DNA of 64,000 nucleotides, from assembly GCA_016223165.1 (NCBI GenBank), contig JACRPO010000014.1, forward strand, positions 1 through 64,000. The letters are read 5' to 3'. A program made the translations under genes and the position numbers. The notes below the pieces were generated by a model. It did not search any database, was not told where the DNA came from, and saw only the letters and a list, made by a program, of their open reading frames with translations. This DNA comes from Burkholderiales bacterium. Lineage in GTDB: Bacteria; Pseudomonadota; Gammaproteobacteria; Burkholderiales; Burkholderiaceae_C. Below are positions 32,447 to 41,365 of this stretch, in pieces. The first letter of the stretch is position 1. Each line of letters opens with the position of its first letter.

Positions 32447-33330
32447 GCGCCGCCCCTGGGCATGGGACCGGGCCTGGGCATGGGCTCATCTGGCAGCGCG
32501 CGCTGCTGTGGGCCGTGCTGCTGCTCTTCGCGGCCTGGTTCCTGGCGCCGCTGTACGTGATGGTGACCACCTCCCTGAAGGACATGGAGCAGGTGCGCGG
32601 CGGCAACCTGCTCTCGCTGCCCACCTCGCCCGGCTTCGACGCCTGGTCCAAGGCCTGGTCGCATGCGTGCACCGGCATCGACTGCGGCGGCCTCAGGCCC
32701 TTCTTCGCGAATTCGGTGCTGATGGTGGTGCCGGCGGTGGCGGTGTCCACCGCGGTTGGCGCCGTCAACGGCTACGTGCTCAGCAAGTGGCGCTTTCGCG
32801 GCAGCGAGCTGATGTTCGCGCTGATGCTGTTCGGCGTCTTCATGCCGATGCAGGTGGTGCTGCTGCCGATGAGCCAGGTGCTCGGCTGGTTCGGCCTCGC
32901 GAGCTCGATCTGGGGGCTGATCCTGGTGCACGTGATCGCCGGCATCCCGAACACGACGCTCTTCTTCCGCAACTACTACGTCGGCCTGCCCGACGAGCTG
33001 ATCAAGGCCGCCATGCTCGACGGCGCCGGCTTCTGGCTCATCTTCCGCCGCATCGTGCTGCCGCTGTCGACGCCGATCATGGTCGTCACGCTGATCTGGC
33101 AGTTCACCAACATCTGGAACGACTTCCTCTACGGCGTGGTGTTCTCCGGTGCCGACAGCAAGCCGGTGACGGTGGGCCTGAACAATCTCGCCAACACGTC
33201 GAGCTCGGTGAAGGAATACAACGTCGACATGGCCGCGGCGCTGATCGCCGCGCTGCCCACCCTCTTCGTCTACGTGCTGGCCGGCAAGTACTTCGTGCGC
33301 GGGCTCACGGCCGGCGCGGTGAAGGGCTGA
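32443..33330 (+). CDS. gtsC: Sugar ABC transporter permease GtsC
   Basis: A 295-aa permease of the MalG/UgpE class with six TM helices. The EAA loop is LIKAAMLDGAGFWLIFRRIVLPLS, followed by QFTNIWNDFLYG, a hallmark of this class. The N-terminus has an unusual Gly/Pro/His stretch (GHGTGPGHG) before TM1. Translationally coupled to gtsB; the ATPase gene follows after 27 bp. Confidence 0.9.
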   Translation: MSAAPGHGTGPGHGLIWQRALLWAVLLLFAAWFLAPLYVMVTTSLKDMEQVRGGNLLSLPTSPGFDAWSKAWSHACTGIDCGGLRPFFANSVLMVVPAVAVSTAVGAVNGYVLSKWRFRGSELMFALMLFGVFMPMQVVLLPMSQVLGWFGLASSIWGLILVHVIAGIPNTTLFFRNYYVGLPDELIKAAMLDGAGFWLIFRRIVLPLSTPIMVVTLIWQFTNIWNDFLYGVVFSGADSKPVTVGLNNLANTSSSVKEYNVDMAAALIAALPTLFVYVLAGKYFVRGLTAGAVKG

Positions 33331-33357
33331 GGGAGCGCCCGGCGAGGCAGCGAGACC

Positions 33358-34437
33358 ATGGCCGCATTGACCATCCAGGACGTCCGCCGCAGTTTCGGCA
33401 GCACGCATGTGCTGAAGGACATCGACCTCGTCGTCGAGGACGGCGAGTTCATCATCCTCGTCGGCCCCTCGGGCTGCGGCAAGAGCACGCTGCTCAACAT
33501 CATCGCCGGGCTCGACGTTCCCACGGCCGGGCGCGTGTTCATCGGCGGCCGCGACGTGACGAACCTGCCGAGCAAGGACCGCGACATCGCGATGGTGTTC
33601 CAGAGCTATGCGCTGTACCCGAACATGACGGTGGCGCAGAACATCGCATTCGGCCTGGAGATCCGCAAGGTGCCGAAGGCGCAGCGCGAGGCCGCCGTGC
33701 AGCGCGTTTCGCAGATGCTGCAGATCGGCCACCTGCTCGAGCGCAAGCCCGGCGCGCTCTCCGGCGGCCAGCGCCAGCGCGTGGCGATGGGGCGTGCGCT
33801 GGCACGCGACCCCAAGCTCTTCCTCTTCGACGAGCCGCTGTCGAACCTCGACGCCAAGCTGCGCGTGGAGATGCGCGCCGAGATCAAGCGGCTGCACCTG
33901 CGCACGCGCACCACCACCGTCTACGTCACGCACGACCAGGTGGAAGCGATGACGCTCGGTGACCGCATCGCGGTGATGAACGGCGGCGTCATCGAGCAGC
34001 TCGGCACGCCGGCCGACATCTACGGCCGGCCGGCGACGCGCTTCGTCGCCGAGTTCATCGGCTCGCCGGCGATGAACATGATCACGGCCAGGCGCAGCGC
34101 GGCGGGGCTGCAGGCCAACGGCGTGGAGCTGCCCGTGAGCGAGGCGCAGCAAGTCGCGCTCGGTGAGCGGCACGCAGGCAGCGATGGCGCCGATCTCGTC
34201 TACGGGCTGCGGCCGGAGGACCTGAGCATCACCGCCGACGGCTTCCTGCCCGGCACGCTGGCCATGCTCGAGCCGACAGGCCCCGAGACCTACGCCACCG
34301 TGGACACCGCCGCCGGCGCACTCACGGCGCGGCTGCCCGGGCAATTGCACGGCGGGGTCGGCGATGTCGTGAGGCTGGCGTGGCAGCCCGGCCGCGTTCA
34401 CCTGTTCGGCGCGGACGGCGGCGCGCGCATCGGTTGA
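33358..34437 (+). CDS. gtsD: Sugar ABC transporter ATPase (UgpC/MalK type)
   Basis: A 359-aa ATPase with GPSGCGKST, VFQSYALYPNM, LSGGQRQRVAMGRAL, LFLFDEPLSNLDAKLR and VYVTHDQVEAM, and a C-terminal TOBE/OB regulatory region (YGLRPEDLSI). It energises the GtsBC permease. It is the last gene of the operon; the next region carries an SOS box and different functions. Confidence 0.9.
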   Translation: MAALTIQDVRRSFGSTHVLKDIDLVVEDGEFIILVGPSGCGKSTLLNIIAGLDVPTAGRVFIGGRDVTNLPSKDRDIAMVFQSYALYPNMTVAQNIAFGLEIRKVPKAQREAAVQRVSQMLQIGHLLERKPGALSGGQRQRVAMGRALARDPKLFLFDEPLSNLDAKLRVEMRAEIKRLHLRTRTTTVYVTHDQVEAMTLGDRIAVMNGGVIEQLGTPADIYGRPATRFVAEFIGSPAMNMITARRSAAGLQANGVELPVSEAQQVALGERHAGSDGADLVYGLRPEDLSITADGFLPGTLAMLEPTGPETYATVDTAAGALTARLPGQLHGGVGDVVRLAWQPGRVHLFGADGGARIG

Positions 34438-34496
34438 TCGACAGCTGCGCGCGCGACAGTTGCGCGCACGGACGGCAGCGTGGGTTGCCCTCGGGG

Positions 34497-34512
34497 CTGT
34501 TGTTTTGTACAG
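34497..34512. promoter_or_regulatory. LexA (SOS) box
   Basis: CTGT-TGTTTTGT-ACAG is a perfect CTGT-N8-ACAG LexA site, extended by TA on the right. It sits 26 bp before a 28-codon ORF and about 240 bp before the umuD-umuC genes, which are standard LexA targets. It marks the start of a damage-inducible operon running to 36806. Confidence 0.85.
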
Positions 34513-34537
34513 TACCTCTCCCGAACCGGAGAGCCGC

Positions 34538-34624
34538 ATGCGCCACGCCGACCTGAGGTACATCTACCGCCCCTCGCGCCGCCAGGCGCCGCGCTGGCTC
34601 CTTCGCCTGTGGGCCTGGTTCTGA
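34538..34624 (+). CDS. 28-aa Arg/Trp-rich small ORF under the SOS box
   Basis: A short frame starting at ATG with GGAGA 7 bp upstream, right after the LexA box. It encodes 28 residues rich in Arg, Trp and Tyr (start MRHADLRYIYRPSRR, end LLRLWAWF). It is cationic and amphipathic, with an aromatic C-terminus. It could be a leader peptide, a small SOS-induced membrane-active peptide, or chance. The good ribosome site and position argue for translation. No family is known to me. Confidence 0.5.
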   Translation: MRHADLRYIYRPSRRQAPRWLLRLWAWF

Positions 34625-34741
34625 GCCTGTTCCGGGCCATCCGCGGCCCTTGGCTCGCCTGTCCACTTATCGCGCTCTCCCACCCTCCCCTGACGCGCGC
34701 CTCCCCGGCACTCGCCTTGCGCATCGTGCGCCTCGCCCTCC

Positions 34742-34945
34742 GTGAACCCGACCCTGCCGTCCCTCAGGTCCCCCGCTGTCGAAGTGATCATCGGCCAGGC
34801 CGACGATGCGCAGCCACCCTTGCCACTGGCCAGCGACGGCGTGCTGCGGTGGGTGTGGCACAGCCGGTTCGGTGACGTCCTCATCGAGGTGATGGGCGAC
34901 GAGGTCTTCGTCAACGGCCAGCCCGTGAGTCGCCATGTCCCGTGA
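34742..34945 (+). CDS. Small conserved protein of SOS mutagenesis loci
   Basis: A 67-aa protein with a GTG start. The C-terminal half (VLRWVWHSRFGDVLIEVMGDEVFVNGQPV) resembles small uncharacterised proteins I recall beside umuDC in Burkholderiales. It looks like a compact beta-rich domain. The end overlaps the umuD start by 11 bp, so it belongs to the same SOS transcript. The N-terminal 30 residues are low in conservation-like features. Function unknown. Confidence 0.65.
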   Translation: MNPTLPSLRSPAVEVIIGQADDAQPPLPLASDGVLRWVWHSRFGDVLIEVMGDEVFVNGQPVSRHVP

Positions 34946-35417
34946 CCTGCCCCGTGGCGACGGCGGCCGCGCCCGGGCCGCGCCCGCATCGCCACCCTTG
35001 GCGTCGCCCGCATGGTCGCCCTCTGCGTCGCCTTCATCGGCGCCACGAAGCAGCGTCGCCATCAGCTTCGGCTCGCCGGCCGGCGAGAGCGGCGTCACGC
35101 GGCTGGACCTCGACGACATCCTGGTCAGGCATCCGCAGGCGGCGTTCCTGATGCGCATCACCGGCGACTCGATGCGCGAGGCCGGCGTGCACGACGGCGA
35201 CCTGGCGCTGGTCGACCGCGCCATGGACGGCGCGCACGGGCAGGTGGTCATCGCCATCCTGGGCGACGAGTTCGTCTGCCGCCGGCTGCACCGGCGCGGC
35301 AGCGACGTGCGCCTGCAGGCAGCCGACGCGGCCTGCGCCGACTGGGTGCCGGGTGCCGGCGAGGAGCTGCAGATCTGGGGTGTCGTCACGCACGTCATCC
35401 GACCGCTCACGAAGTAG
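34935..35417 (+). CDS. umuD: UmuD-like S24 peptidase with altered dyad
   Basis: A 160-aa LexA/UmuD-type protein. UmuD, after RecA-stimulated self-cleavage, forms Pol V with UmuC. The nucleophile is present in RITGDSMREAGVHDGD (Ser79). E. coli UmuD has its base Lys 37 residues after Ser (S60-K97); here position 116 is Arg, within EFVCRRL, and no Lys is near. The N-terminal arm is a Pro/Ala/Ser-rich segment, and the Cys/Ala-Gly scissile pair expected about 36 residues before Ser is not evident (ISFG instead). It may therefore be unable to cleave itself, or be cleaved by a partner. It overlaps the preceding small gene and is 12 bp before umuC. Confidence 0.82.
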   Translation: MSRDLPRGDGGRARAAPASPPLASPAWSPSASPSSAPRSSVAISFGSPAGESGVTRLDLDDILVRHPQAAFLMRITGDSMREAGVHDGDLALVDRAMDGAHGQVVIAILGDEFVCRRLHRRGSDVRLQAADAACADWVPGAGEELQIWGVVTHVIRPLTK

Positions 35418-35429
35418 GTATCGGCAGCG

Positions 35430-36806
35430 ATGTTCGCGCTCGTCGACGTGAACAACATGTACGTCAGCTGCGAGCGCGTCTTCCGCCCGGCGCTGAACGG
35501 CAGGCCCGTCGTCGTGCTGTCCAACAACGACGGCGCCTGCATCGCGCGCAGCAACGAGGCCAAGGACCTGGGCGTGCGCATGGCGCAGCCCTGGTTCGAG
35601 GTGCGGCACCTCGAGCGCACGGCCGGACTCGTGGCGCTGTCGGCCAACTTCGAGCTCTACGGCGACATGTCCAGCCGCATGATGTCGCTGGCTGCCGAGT
35701 TCGCGCCGCGGCAGGAGATCTACAGCATCGACGAGTGCTTCCTCGACTTCGAGGGCGTGCCGGGCGAGCGCAGCGCCATCGGGCGCGAGCTGCGCCGCAA
35801 GGTGCTGCAGTGGACCGGCCTGCCCACGAGCGTGGGCTTCGGCGCCACCAAGACGCTGGCCAAGCTCGCCAACCATGTCGCCAAGACGGCCGAGCGCAAG
35901 CCGGGCCACTACCCGCCCGAGCTGCGTGCGCTGGCGCAGCGGCTGGCGCAGGTCTGCGACTTCGGCCGCCTGACGGCCGGCGAGCTCGAGGCGGTGATGC
36001 AGGCCACGGAGGTCGGAGATGTCTGGGGCATCGGCCGCAAGACGTCGGCGCGCCTCAACGAGGGAGGCATCCGCACCGTGCTCGACCTCGTGCGCGCCGA
36101 CGTGGCGACGCTGCGGCGCCAGTTCAGCGTGGTCGTCGAGAAGACGATCCGCGAGCTGCGCGGCACCCCCTGCATGGACGTGAACGACGCGCCCGAGGCC
36201 AACCAGCAGATCATGTGCTCGCGCTCGTTCGGCGCACCGGTGACCGAGCTGTCCGACTTGATCGAGGTGATGAGCCAGTTCGCGAGCCAGGTGGCGCGCC
36301 GCCTGCGCGAGCAGGGCAGCGTGGCCGGCGCGGTGCATGTCTTCATCAGCACCAGCCCCTACCGCAGGAACGATCGCCAGCATGCGCCCAGCGCCACGCT
36401 GCCGCTGCCACAACCCAGCGCCGACACGCGCGTGCTCATCAGCGCGGCGGTGCGGGCGCTGCGCAGCATCTACCGGCCCGGTTTCAACTACGCGAAGGCA
36501 GGCGCGATGCTCGTGGACCTGCACGCGCAGGCACCGGGGCCCGAGCCGGGGCAGGGGTCTCAGGCCACGCTCGACCTGTTCGAACCCGACCCGCAGCCGC
36601 AAGCTCCGCTGCGCGGCCGCGCCGGCGAGCGTACCGACCTCATGAGCGCGCTCGACACGTTGAACGAGCGCTTCGGAAGAGGCGCGGTGGCCGTGGCCAG
36701 CGCCACGCGCCGGGCTGGCCCGAGCGCGCATGTCTCGCGCCAGGAGCGGCGCTCACCGCGCTACACCACCCGGCTCGAAGAGATCGCGAAGGCGCGGGCG
36801 GCCTAG
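35430..36806 (+). CDS. umuC: DNA polymerase V catalytic subunit UmuC
   Basis: A 458-aa Y-family translesion polymerase. MFALVDVNNMYVSCERVF and IYSIDECFLDF hold the catalytic acidic residues; SVGFGATKTLAKLANHVAK and WGIGRKTSARL (HhH) follow, with the UmuC C-terminal domain after them. QATLDLF near residue 370 matches a beta-clamp-binding motif. Length is close to E. coli UmuC (422) with a slightly longer basic tail. Induced through the LexA box at 34497 and expected to copy past damaged bases. Confidence 0.93.
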   Translation: MFALVDVNNMYVSCERVFRPALNGRPVVVLSNNDGACIARSNEAKDLGVRMAQPWFEVRHLERTAGLVALSANFELYGDMSSRMMSLAAEFAPRQEIYSIDECFLDFEGVPGERSAIGRELRRKVLQWTGLPTSVGFGATKTLAKLANHVAKTAERKPGHYPPELRALAQRLAQVCDFGRLTAGELEAVMQATEVGDVWGIGRKTSARLNEGGIRTVLDLVRADVATLRRQFSVVVEKTIRELRGTPCMDVNDAPEANQQIMCSRSFGAPVTELSDLIEVMSQFASQVARRLREQGSVAGAVHVFISTSPYRRNDRQHAPSATLPLPQPSADTRVLISAAVRALRSIYRPGFNYAKAGAMLVDLHAQAPGPEPGQGSQATLDLFEPDPQPQAPLRGRAGERTDLMSALDTLNERFGRGAVAVASATRRAGPSAHVSRQERRSPRYTTRLEEIAKARAA

Positions 36807-36960
36807 CCCCGCGGCGCCGGCCCGACACCGGTGGCTCCCGCTCCTGCGCACCGCCTCGGCAGCACCTTGCTGCCCTCCCCGCCCTGGCACTGGATGAGCC
36901 TGGCGGGTGGCGAGGCGGATCGGGTGAACCCGACGGCTCCCAGGCCCGGTTGCAGGCGCG

Positions 36961-37716
36961 CTACTTCGCGCCGGGTTTGCCTGCACCTGCAGGCAGCGAC
37001 AGGCGAGACATGTAGTCGCTCACCGCCTCCAGATCCGCGTCGGAGTACTTCTTCACCACCTTCACCATCTTCGGGTTGGCGTTGCGCCTCGTGCCGTCGC
37101 GGATGTCGCGCGCTTCGCGCAGGAGGTAGAGGTAGTGCTGCCCCGCCACGACGGGATAGAACTTCTTTCCGTCGCCTTCGCCGTTCGCGCCGTGGCAGGA
37201 ATCGCAGTTCCCGGCATAGAGCACCTTGCCACGCGCAAGCGCGTCACCCTGGCCCTTGCCGCTGTCGCCGGGCACCGGCAGGCCGCTCAGGAACGCGGCG
37301 ATGTCGGCGACCTCCTGCACGCTGATCACGCGCTCGCTGGCGAAGGGGTGCATCTTCGGGTTGTCGCGAACGCCCGCGCGTATGTCGACCATCTGCTTGA
37401 TCAGCACCGTCGCGTGCTGGCCCGCGAGCTGCGGATAGCTGCCGTCGGACCGGCCGGAGCCGTCTGCCTTGTGGCATCCGCGGCAGACCTCGAAGGCGAT
37501 CCGGCCGCGCTCCACGTCGCCCTTGAGCTTCATGGCGCTGGCACGCTCGGGGTTCGGCCGATTCCACACGTAGGCCCTCGACTCGATGCCGGGGGTTCTC
37601 GGCTGCGGTTGCGTCTGCGGTTGCGTCTGCGGTTGCGTCTGCGGCTGCGTCTGTGCAAGCGCCGCGCACGCGCTTGTCAGCGCCATCACGATCGCGGCCG
37701 AGCGCAGGCGCATCAT
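36961..37716 (-). CDS. Diheme cytochrome c (c4-like)
   Basis: A 251-aa periplasmic cytochrome with a signal peptide (about 21 residues). Two heme sites are CRGCH and CDSCH, each followed by a conserved YPQLAGQH or YPVVAGQH and a distal Met region (NPKMHPFA; NPKMVKV), the c4 pattern. Between the signal and the first domain is a Gln-Thr-Gln-Pro tetrapeptide tract from a 12-bp DNA repeat (37602-37652), likely a flexible linker. It belongs to a three-cytochrome cluster on this strand. Alternative start: the second Met one codon later. Confidence 0.88.
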   Translation of the reverse strand: MMRLRSAAIVMALTSACAALAQTQPQTQPQTQPQTQPQPRTPGIESRAYVWNRPNPERASAMKLKGDVERGRIAFEVCRGCHKADGSGRSDGSYPQLAGQHATVLIKQMVDIRAGVRDNPKMHPFASERVISVQEVADIAAFLSGLPVPGDSGKGQGDALARGKVLYAGNCDSCHGANGEGDGKKFYPVVAGQHYLYLLREARDIRDGTRRNANPKMVKVVKKYSDADLEAVSDYMSRLSLPAGAGKPGAK

Positions 37717-37739
37717 GTTCGTCTCCCCCGGGAAGGGAC

Positions 37740-38372
37740 TCATTGCGAAGGGCCAGGCATCGCGGCGACGAACTCGGAGACGGCTTTCATCTCCCGCTCC
37801 GTCATCCGCTCGGCCACCGATTGCATGAGGCCGCGGTCGTTGCGCCGCTTGCCGCTCGCAAAGGTCTTCAGCTCGCCGGCAAGGTATTCCGCGCTCTGGC
37901 TCGCGAGCCTCGGGTAGCGCTCGCTCCCCATGCCGTCGGTGGAATGGCAGCCGGTGCAACTCGGGACCCCGGTGGCAGGGTTTCCGTCCTCGTAGATCAG
38001 CTTGCCCACCATGGCGAGCGACGGGTCGCCGGCGGGCCCGGGAATCATCCTGCTGCGGGCGAAAAATGCCGCCAGGTCGCTCATGTCCTGTGCGCTCAGC
38101 TCGGCCACCGCCTGCACCATCGCGACACTCGCCCGCTTGCCCTGTTTGAAGTCCGAGAGCTGCTTGGTGATGTAGCTCGCCTGCAGGCCGGCCAGCTTCG
38201 GGAACGCGGGAACCGGGCCGTTGCCGTCCGCCCCATGGCAGGAAGTGCAGCCTCGGGCCGCGGCGATGGAGGTCCCCCGCTGCGGGTCGCCGCCTCCTGA
38301 AGCTTGCGCGTGCGCCGCACAGGACACGGCGATGCCGAGCATCGCCGCCAAGCCGACCGCGACGCGTTGCAC
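37740..38372 (-). CDS. Diheme cytochrome c4
   Basis: A 210-aa diheme protein: signal peptide, CTSCH with PKLAGLQASYI, and CTGCH with YPRLASQSAEYL, plus two distal-Met candidates. c4 cytochromes donate electrons to terminal oxidases or other reductases. The start is a GTG at 38370-38372, 5 bp after the upstream cytochrome stop; the only nearby ATG would leave too short a signal peptide. It is paralogous to the next gene (36961) and separated from it by 23 bp. Confidence 0.85.
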   Translation of the reverse strand: MQRVAVGLAAMLGIAVSCAAHAQASGGGDPQRGTSIAAARGCTSCHGADGNGPVPAFPKLAGLQASYITKQLSDFKQGKRASVAMVQAVAELSAQDMSDLAAFFARSRMIPGPAGDPSLAMVGKLIYEDGNPATGVPSCTGCHSTDGMGSERYPRLASQSAEYLAGELKTFASGKRRNDRGLMQSVAERMTEREMKAVSEFVAAMPGPSQ

Positions 38373-38377
38373 AGCGT

Positions 38378-38920
38378 TCAGCGCGGGAATCCCGCGGTGG
38401 TGCGGAACAAGGGGCTCTCGTTCATGAACGGCACCTTCTCCTTCTCGTGGCACTCCATGCAGGTCTCGCGGACGGCGCCGAATTGCTCGCGGATGCGCGC
38501 TTCGTCCTTGGACTTGATGGCCTTGTCCATCGCCGGCCACGCCACGTCGAGGAAGATGCTCTCCGCGTTGCGGGTGCGCGCCGGACGCTTCATCAGGCCG
38601 CCGTTGATGGTCAGCTTCACCTTGTCCCACTGGTAGTCGGCGAGTCCCCAGTTCCTGTCCTTGATGGCATCGTAGAGCGCGAGATAGCGCTGGCCGACCT
38701 CGAGCATCGGCTGGTCGAACCCGCGCAGGTAGATCTCGAGCTTGCGGAAGCGGTCGGCATCGGAATCGGCGTCTTCCAGCCACCGGTTCGACGGCGGCTT
38801 CGTCTGCGGCGGCAGCTTGATTCCCTTGGGCGCCACCGGCGCCTGCCCGGTGGCGGGCACCTGCGCGAACGCGGGGAGCGCAAACGCCAGGCAGATGGCG
38901 GCGATGAGCGATCGGACCAT
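38378..38920 (-). CDS. Monoheme periplasmic cytochrome c
   Basis: A 180-aa protein with a 19-residue signal peptide (ending in PAFAQ) and a single C-terminal CMECH heme site near residue 155. The central region is helical with many Trp/Tyr and no other heme site. I do not place it in a named class; the late heme motif suggests a c'-type-like helical bundle. First gene of the cytochrome cluster, divergent from the two-component system across an 84-bp gap, so the latter may control it. Confidence 0.8.
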   Translation of the reverse strand: MVRSLIAAICLAFALPAFAQVPATGQAPVAPKGIKLPPQTKPPSNRWLEDADSDADRFRKLEIYLRGFDQPMLEVGQRYLALYDAIKDRNWGLADYQWDKVKLTINGGLMKRPARTRNAESIFLDVAWPAMDKAIKSKDEARIREQFGAVRETCMECHEKEKVPFMNESPLFRTTAGFPR

Positions 38921-39004
38921 TTGCGACTCCTTCAGAATGGGTGAGCCTGCAGTGTAGAAATCGGCAGGCGCCCCGAGCTCTTCCTGACGAAAACTTCAGC
39001 CCGC

Positions 39005-39694
39005 ATGTCCGTGCACATCCTTGTCGTCGAGGACGATCGCAAGATCGCAGCCGCGCTGGCGGCCGGGTTGCGCCGCGACGGGCTGGAGGTCGCCGTCGCG
39101 CACGATGGCGTGGCGGCAATCGAGCTCGCCAGGGCCGAGCCGCCCGACCTGGTGGTGCTCGACTTGATGCTGCCGCGCACCGACGGCCTGGGCGTGCTCG
39201 AGACACTGCGCCGCCGCGACCCGCGGCTGCCGGTGCTCATCATCTCCGCGCGCGATGCGCTCGACGACCGCATCAAGGGGCTCGACGCGGGCGCCGACGA
39301 CTACCTCGTCAAGCCCTTCGCGTTCTCCGAGGTCGCCGCACGCGTGCGCGCGTTGCTCAGGCGCGGGCATGCGGGCGAGCCGCTGCGCCTGCGCTGCGCC
39401 GACCTCGTGCTCGACGTCGTCGCAAGGCGTGTCACGCGGGGCGAGCGCGAGGTCGAGCTCACGGCGCGCGAGTTCGAGCTGCTCGAATACCTCATGCGCC
39501 ATCGCGACGAGACGGTCTCGCGCCATACCCTCGCGCGCGAGGTGTGGAAGATCGAGAGCCGCGCGACGCCGATCGACAACGTGATCGAAGTGCACATCGC
39601 GCGCCTGCGGCGCAAGATCGATGCCGCGGGTGCGGCGCCGCTCCTGCACACCGTGCGCGGCGTCGGCTATCTCCTTGCCGAGCGCGAGCCATGA
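39005..39694 (+). CDS. OmpR/PhoB-family response regulator
   Basis: A 229-aa regulator with a receiver domain (phospho-acceptor Asp in LVVLDLMLPRTDG near residue 50; Lys in DYLVKPFAFSE) and a winged-helix DNA-binding domain (LTAREFELLEYLM; RATPIDNVIEVHIARLRRKID). It is coupled to the following histidine kinase by ATGA. The nearest candidate target is the divergent cytochrome cluster. The QseB/TctD-like subfamily is likely; the signal is not known. Confidence 0.93.
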   Translation: MSVHILVVEDDRKIAAALAAGLRRDGLEVAVAHDGVAAIELARAEPPDLVVLDLMLPRTDGLGVLETLRRRDPRLPVLIISARDALDDRIKGLDAGADDYLVKPFAFSEVAARVRALLRRGHAGEPLRLRCADLVLDVVARRVTRGEREVELTAREFELLEYLMRHRDETVSRHTLAREVWKIESRATPIDNVIEVHIARLRRKIDAAGAAPLLHTVRGVGYLLAEREP

Positions 39695-41082
39695 TGTCTG
39701 CGCCGAAGAGCGTGCGTGCGCGCCTGACCTTGTGGTACCTCGGCGCGCTCGCGATCGTCCTGCTCGCCTACGCAACGCTCGTCTACGCCCTGGTGCGCAG
39801 CCAGCTGGCGGCCGAGTTCGACCGGCATCTGCACCGTGACTACGAGATCGCCACCCAGTCGTTGTCATTCGGCTCCGACGGGGCGATCGCCTGGCGTGAG
39901 CCGCGGCACCTCAACGAAGACGCCGTGCTCGAGGCCAAGCCGATGATCGAGGTCTATGACGCCGCCGGCGCGCTGGTGTTCCGGCGTGGCGCGGCCGGCG
40001 TGCCCGAGTCGCTGCGCCTGCCAGCCCCGCAAGGCGCGACCTGGGGTTACCGGTCGGTCTCGATCGGCTCGGCGCGCCTGCGGCTGCTCGAGGCGCGCCT
40101 GGAAGTCGAAGCGGACCGCTATGCGGTGCGCATCGCGCGCTCGGCCGCGCCGCTCGACCGCGAGCTCGGCGCATTGCTCGCCTGGTTGGCGCTGGGCCTG
40201 CCGGTGGCGCTGGCGCTCGCCGGCGGCCTGGGCTGGTTCGTCGCGCGACGTGCGCTCGAGCCGGTGGCACGCATGACGGCCGAGGCGCGCCACATCGGCG
40301 CCGGCAAGCTGTCCGCACGGCTGGCGCTGGCCAATCCCGACGATGAGCTGGGCGAGCTGGCGAGTGCATTCAACAACGCCTTCGATCGCATCGAGGGCGC
40401 GTTCGCCCGCTTGTCGCAATTCACGTCCGACGCGGCGCACGAGTTGCGCACGCCGCTCACGGCGCTCAAGACGGTGGGCGAGGTGGCCTTGCGGGACGGC
40501 GGCAACGCGGCCTGCAGGGAGGCGCTGCCGAGCATGCTCGAAGAGATCGAACGGCTCGTCGCCCTCGTGGAAAGGCTGCTCGTGCTTGCGCGCACCGACG
40601 AAGGCCGGCTTGCCGCGGGGCACGCGCCGGTGGCGCTCGAAGAGTTGACCTCCGACACCGTCGCGCTGATGCAACCCCTCGCCGAGGAAAGGGGCCAGCG
40701 CATCATGCTTGTCGCCGAGCCCGGTGCACGCGCCCTCGGTGACCGGGCGCTGTTGCAGCAGGTGCTGATCAACCTGATCGACAACGCCCTGCGCCACTGT
40801 CCCGACGGTGCGCACATCACGGTGCGCGCCGCCAACGAGGCCGGCGTCGCCGTGCTCGAAGTCACCGACGACGGTCCCGGCATTGCGCCGGGCGATCGCG
40901 ACCGCATCTTCGACCGCTTCTTCCGCGCGGACGCGTCGCGCGCGCGCGGCGATCGCGACGGCGGATTCGGGCTCGGGCTCGCGATCGTTCGGGCCCTCGT
41001 GACTGCGCAAGGTGGCCGCATCGAAGCATCGGCGGCGATCGAAGGCGGCGCGCGCCTCAGGGTCGCGCTGCCGCGAGCGTAG
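39691..41082 (+). CDS. Sensor histidine kinase
   Basis: A 463-aa inner-membrane kinase. TM1 is around residues 15-38, a periplasmic sensor of about 125 residues follows, and TM2 is near 165-190. After a HAMP come the HisKA box FTSDAAHELRTPLTALKT and a HATPase domain with INLIDNALRHC, DDGPGIAPGDRD, DRFFRAD and GFGLGLAIV. It is complete. It phosphorylates the regulator encoded just upstream, with which it overlaps by 4 bp. Confidence 0.93.
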   Translation: MMSAPKSVRARLTLWYLGALAIVLLAYATLVYALVRSQLAAEFDRHLHRDYEIATQSLSFGSDGAIAWREPRHLNEDAVLEAKPMIEVYDAAGALVFRRGAAGVPESLRLPAPQGATWGYRSVSIGSARLRLLEARLEVEADRYAVRIARSAAPLDRELGALLAWLALGLPVALALAGGLGWFVARRALEPVARMTAEARHIGAGKLSARLALANPDDELGELASAFNNAFDRIEGAFARLSQFTSDAAHELRTPLTALKTVGEVALRDGGNAACREALPSMLEEIERLVALVERLLVLARTDEGRLAAGHAPVALEELTSDTVALMQPLAEERGQRIMLVAEPGARALGDRALLQQVLINLIDNALRHCPDGAHITVRAANEAGVAVLEVTDDGPGIAPGDRDRIFDRFFRADASRARGDRDGGFGLGLAIVRALVTAQGGRIEASAAIEGGARLRVALPRA

Positions 41083-41365
41083 GGGGCCCGTCGGGCTTTG
41101 GCCTGCACGGGCGCGTTCAATCGGATGCCGTCGGCCAGGTGGAAGCGGGTGTGACCCACGCCTGGATATCGGCCAGGGTGTGGGGCGACGTCGAGCCTTC
41201 GAGCGGCAGGTCGCCGAGCATCCGGTCGGCGGCCTCCTCGTGCCTCCTCGTCCCTCCTCGTGCCAGCCTTCAAGCTTGGGGGGCGGCCGATTCCGCCTGC
41301 TCCTTGCGGGATGACAGCGCGGCACGCGATCGCGACCATGCCTCCATCTTGCTCGAGGAGGCCTC

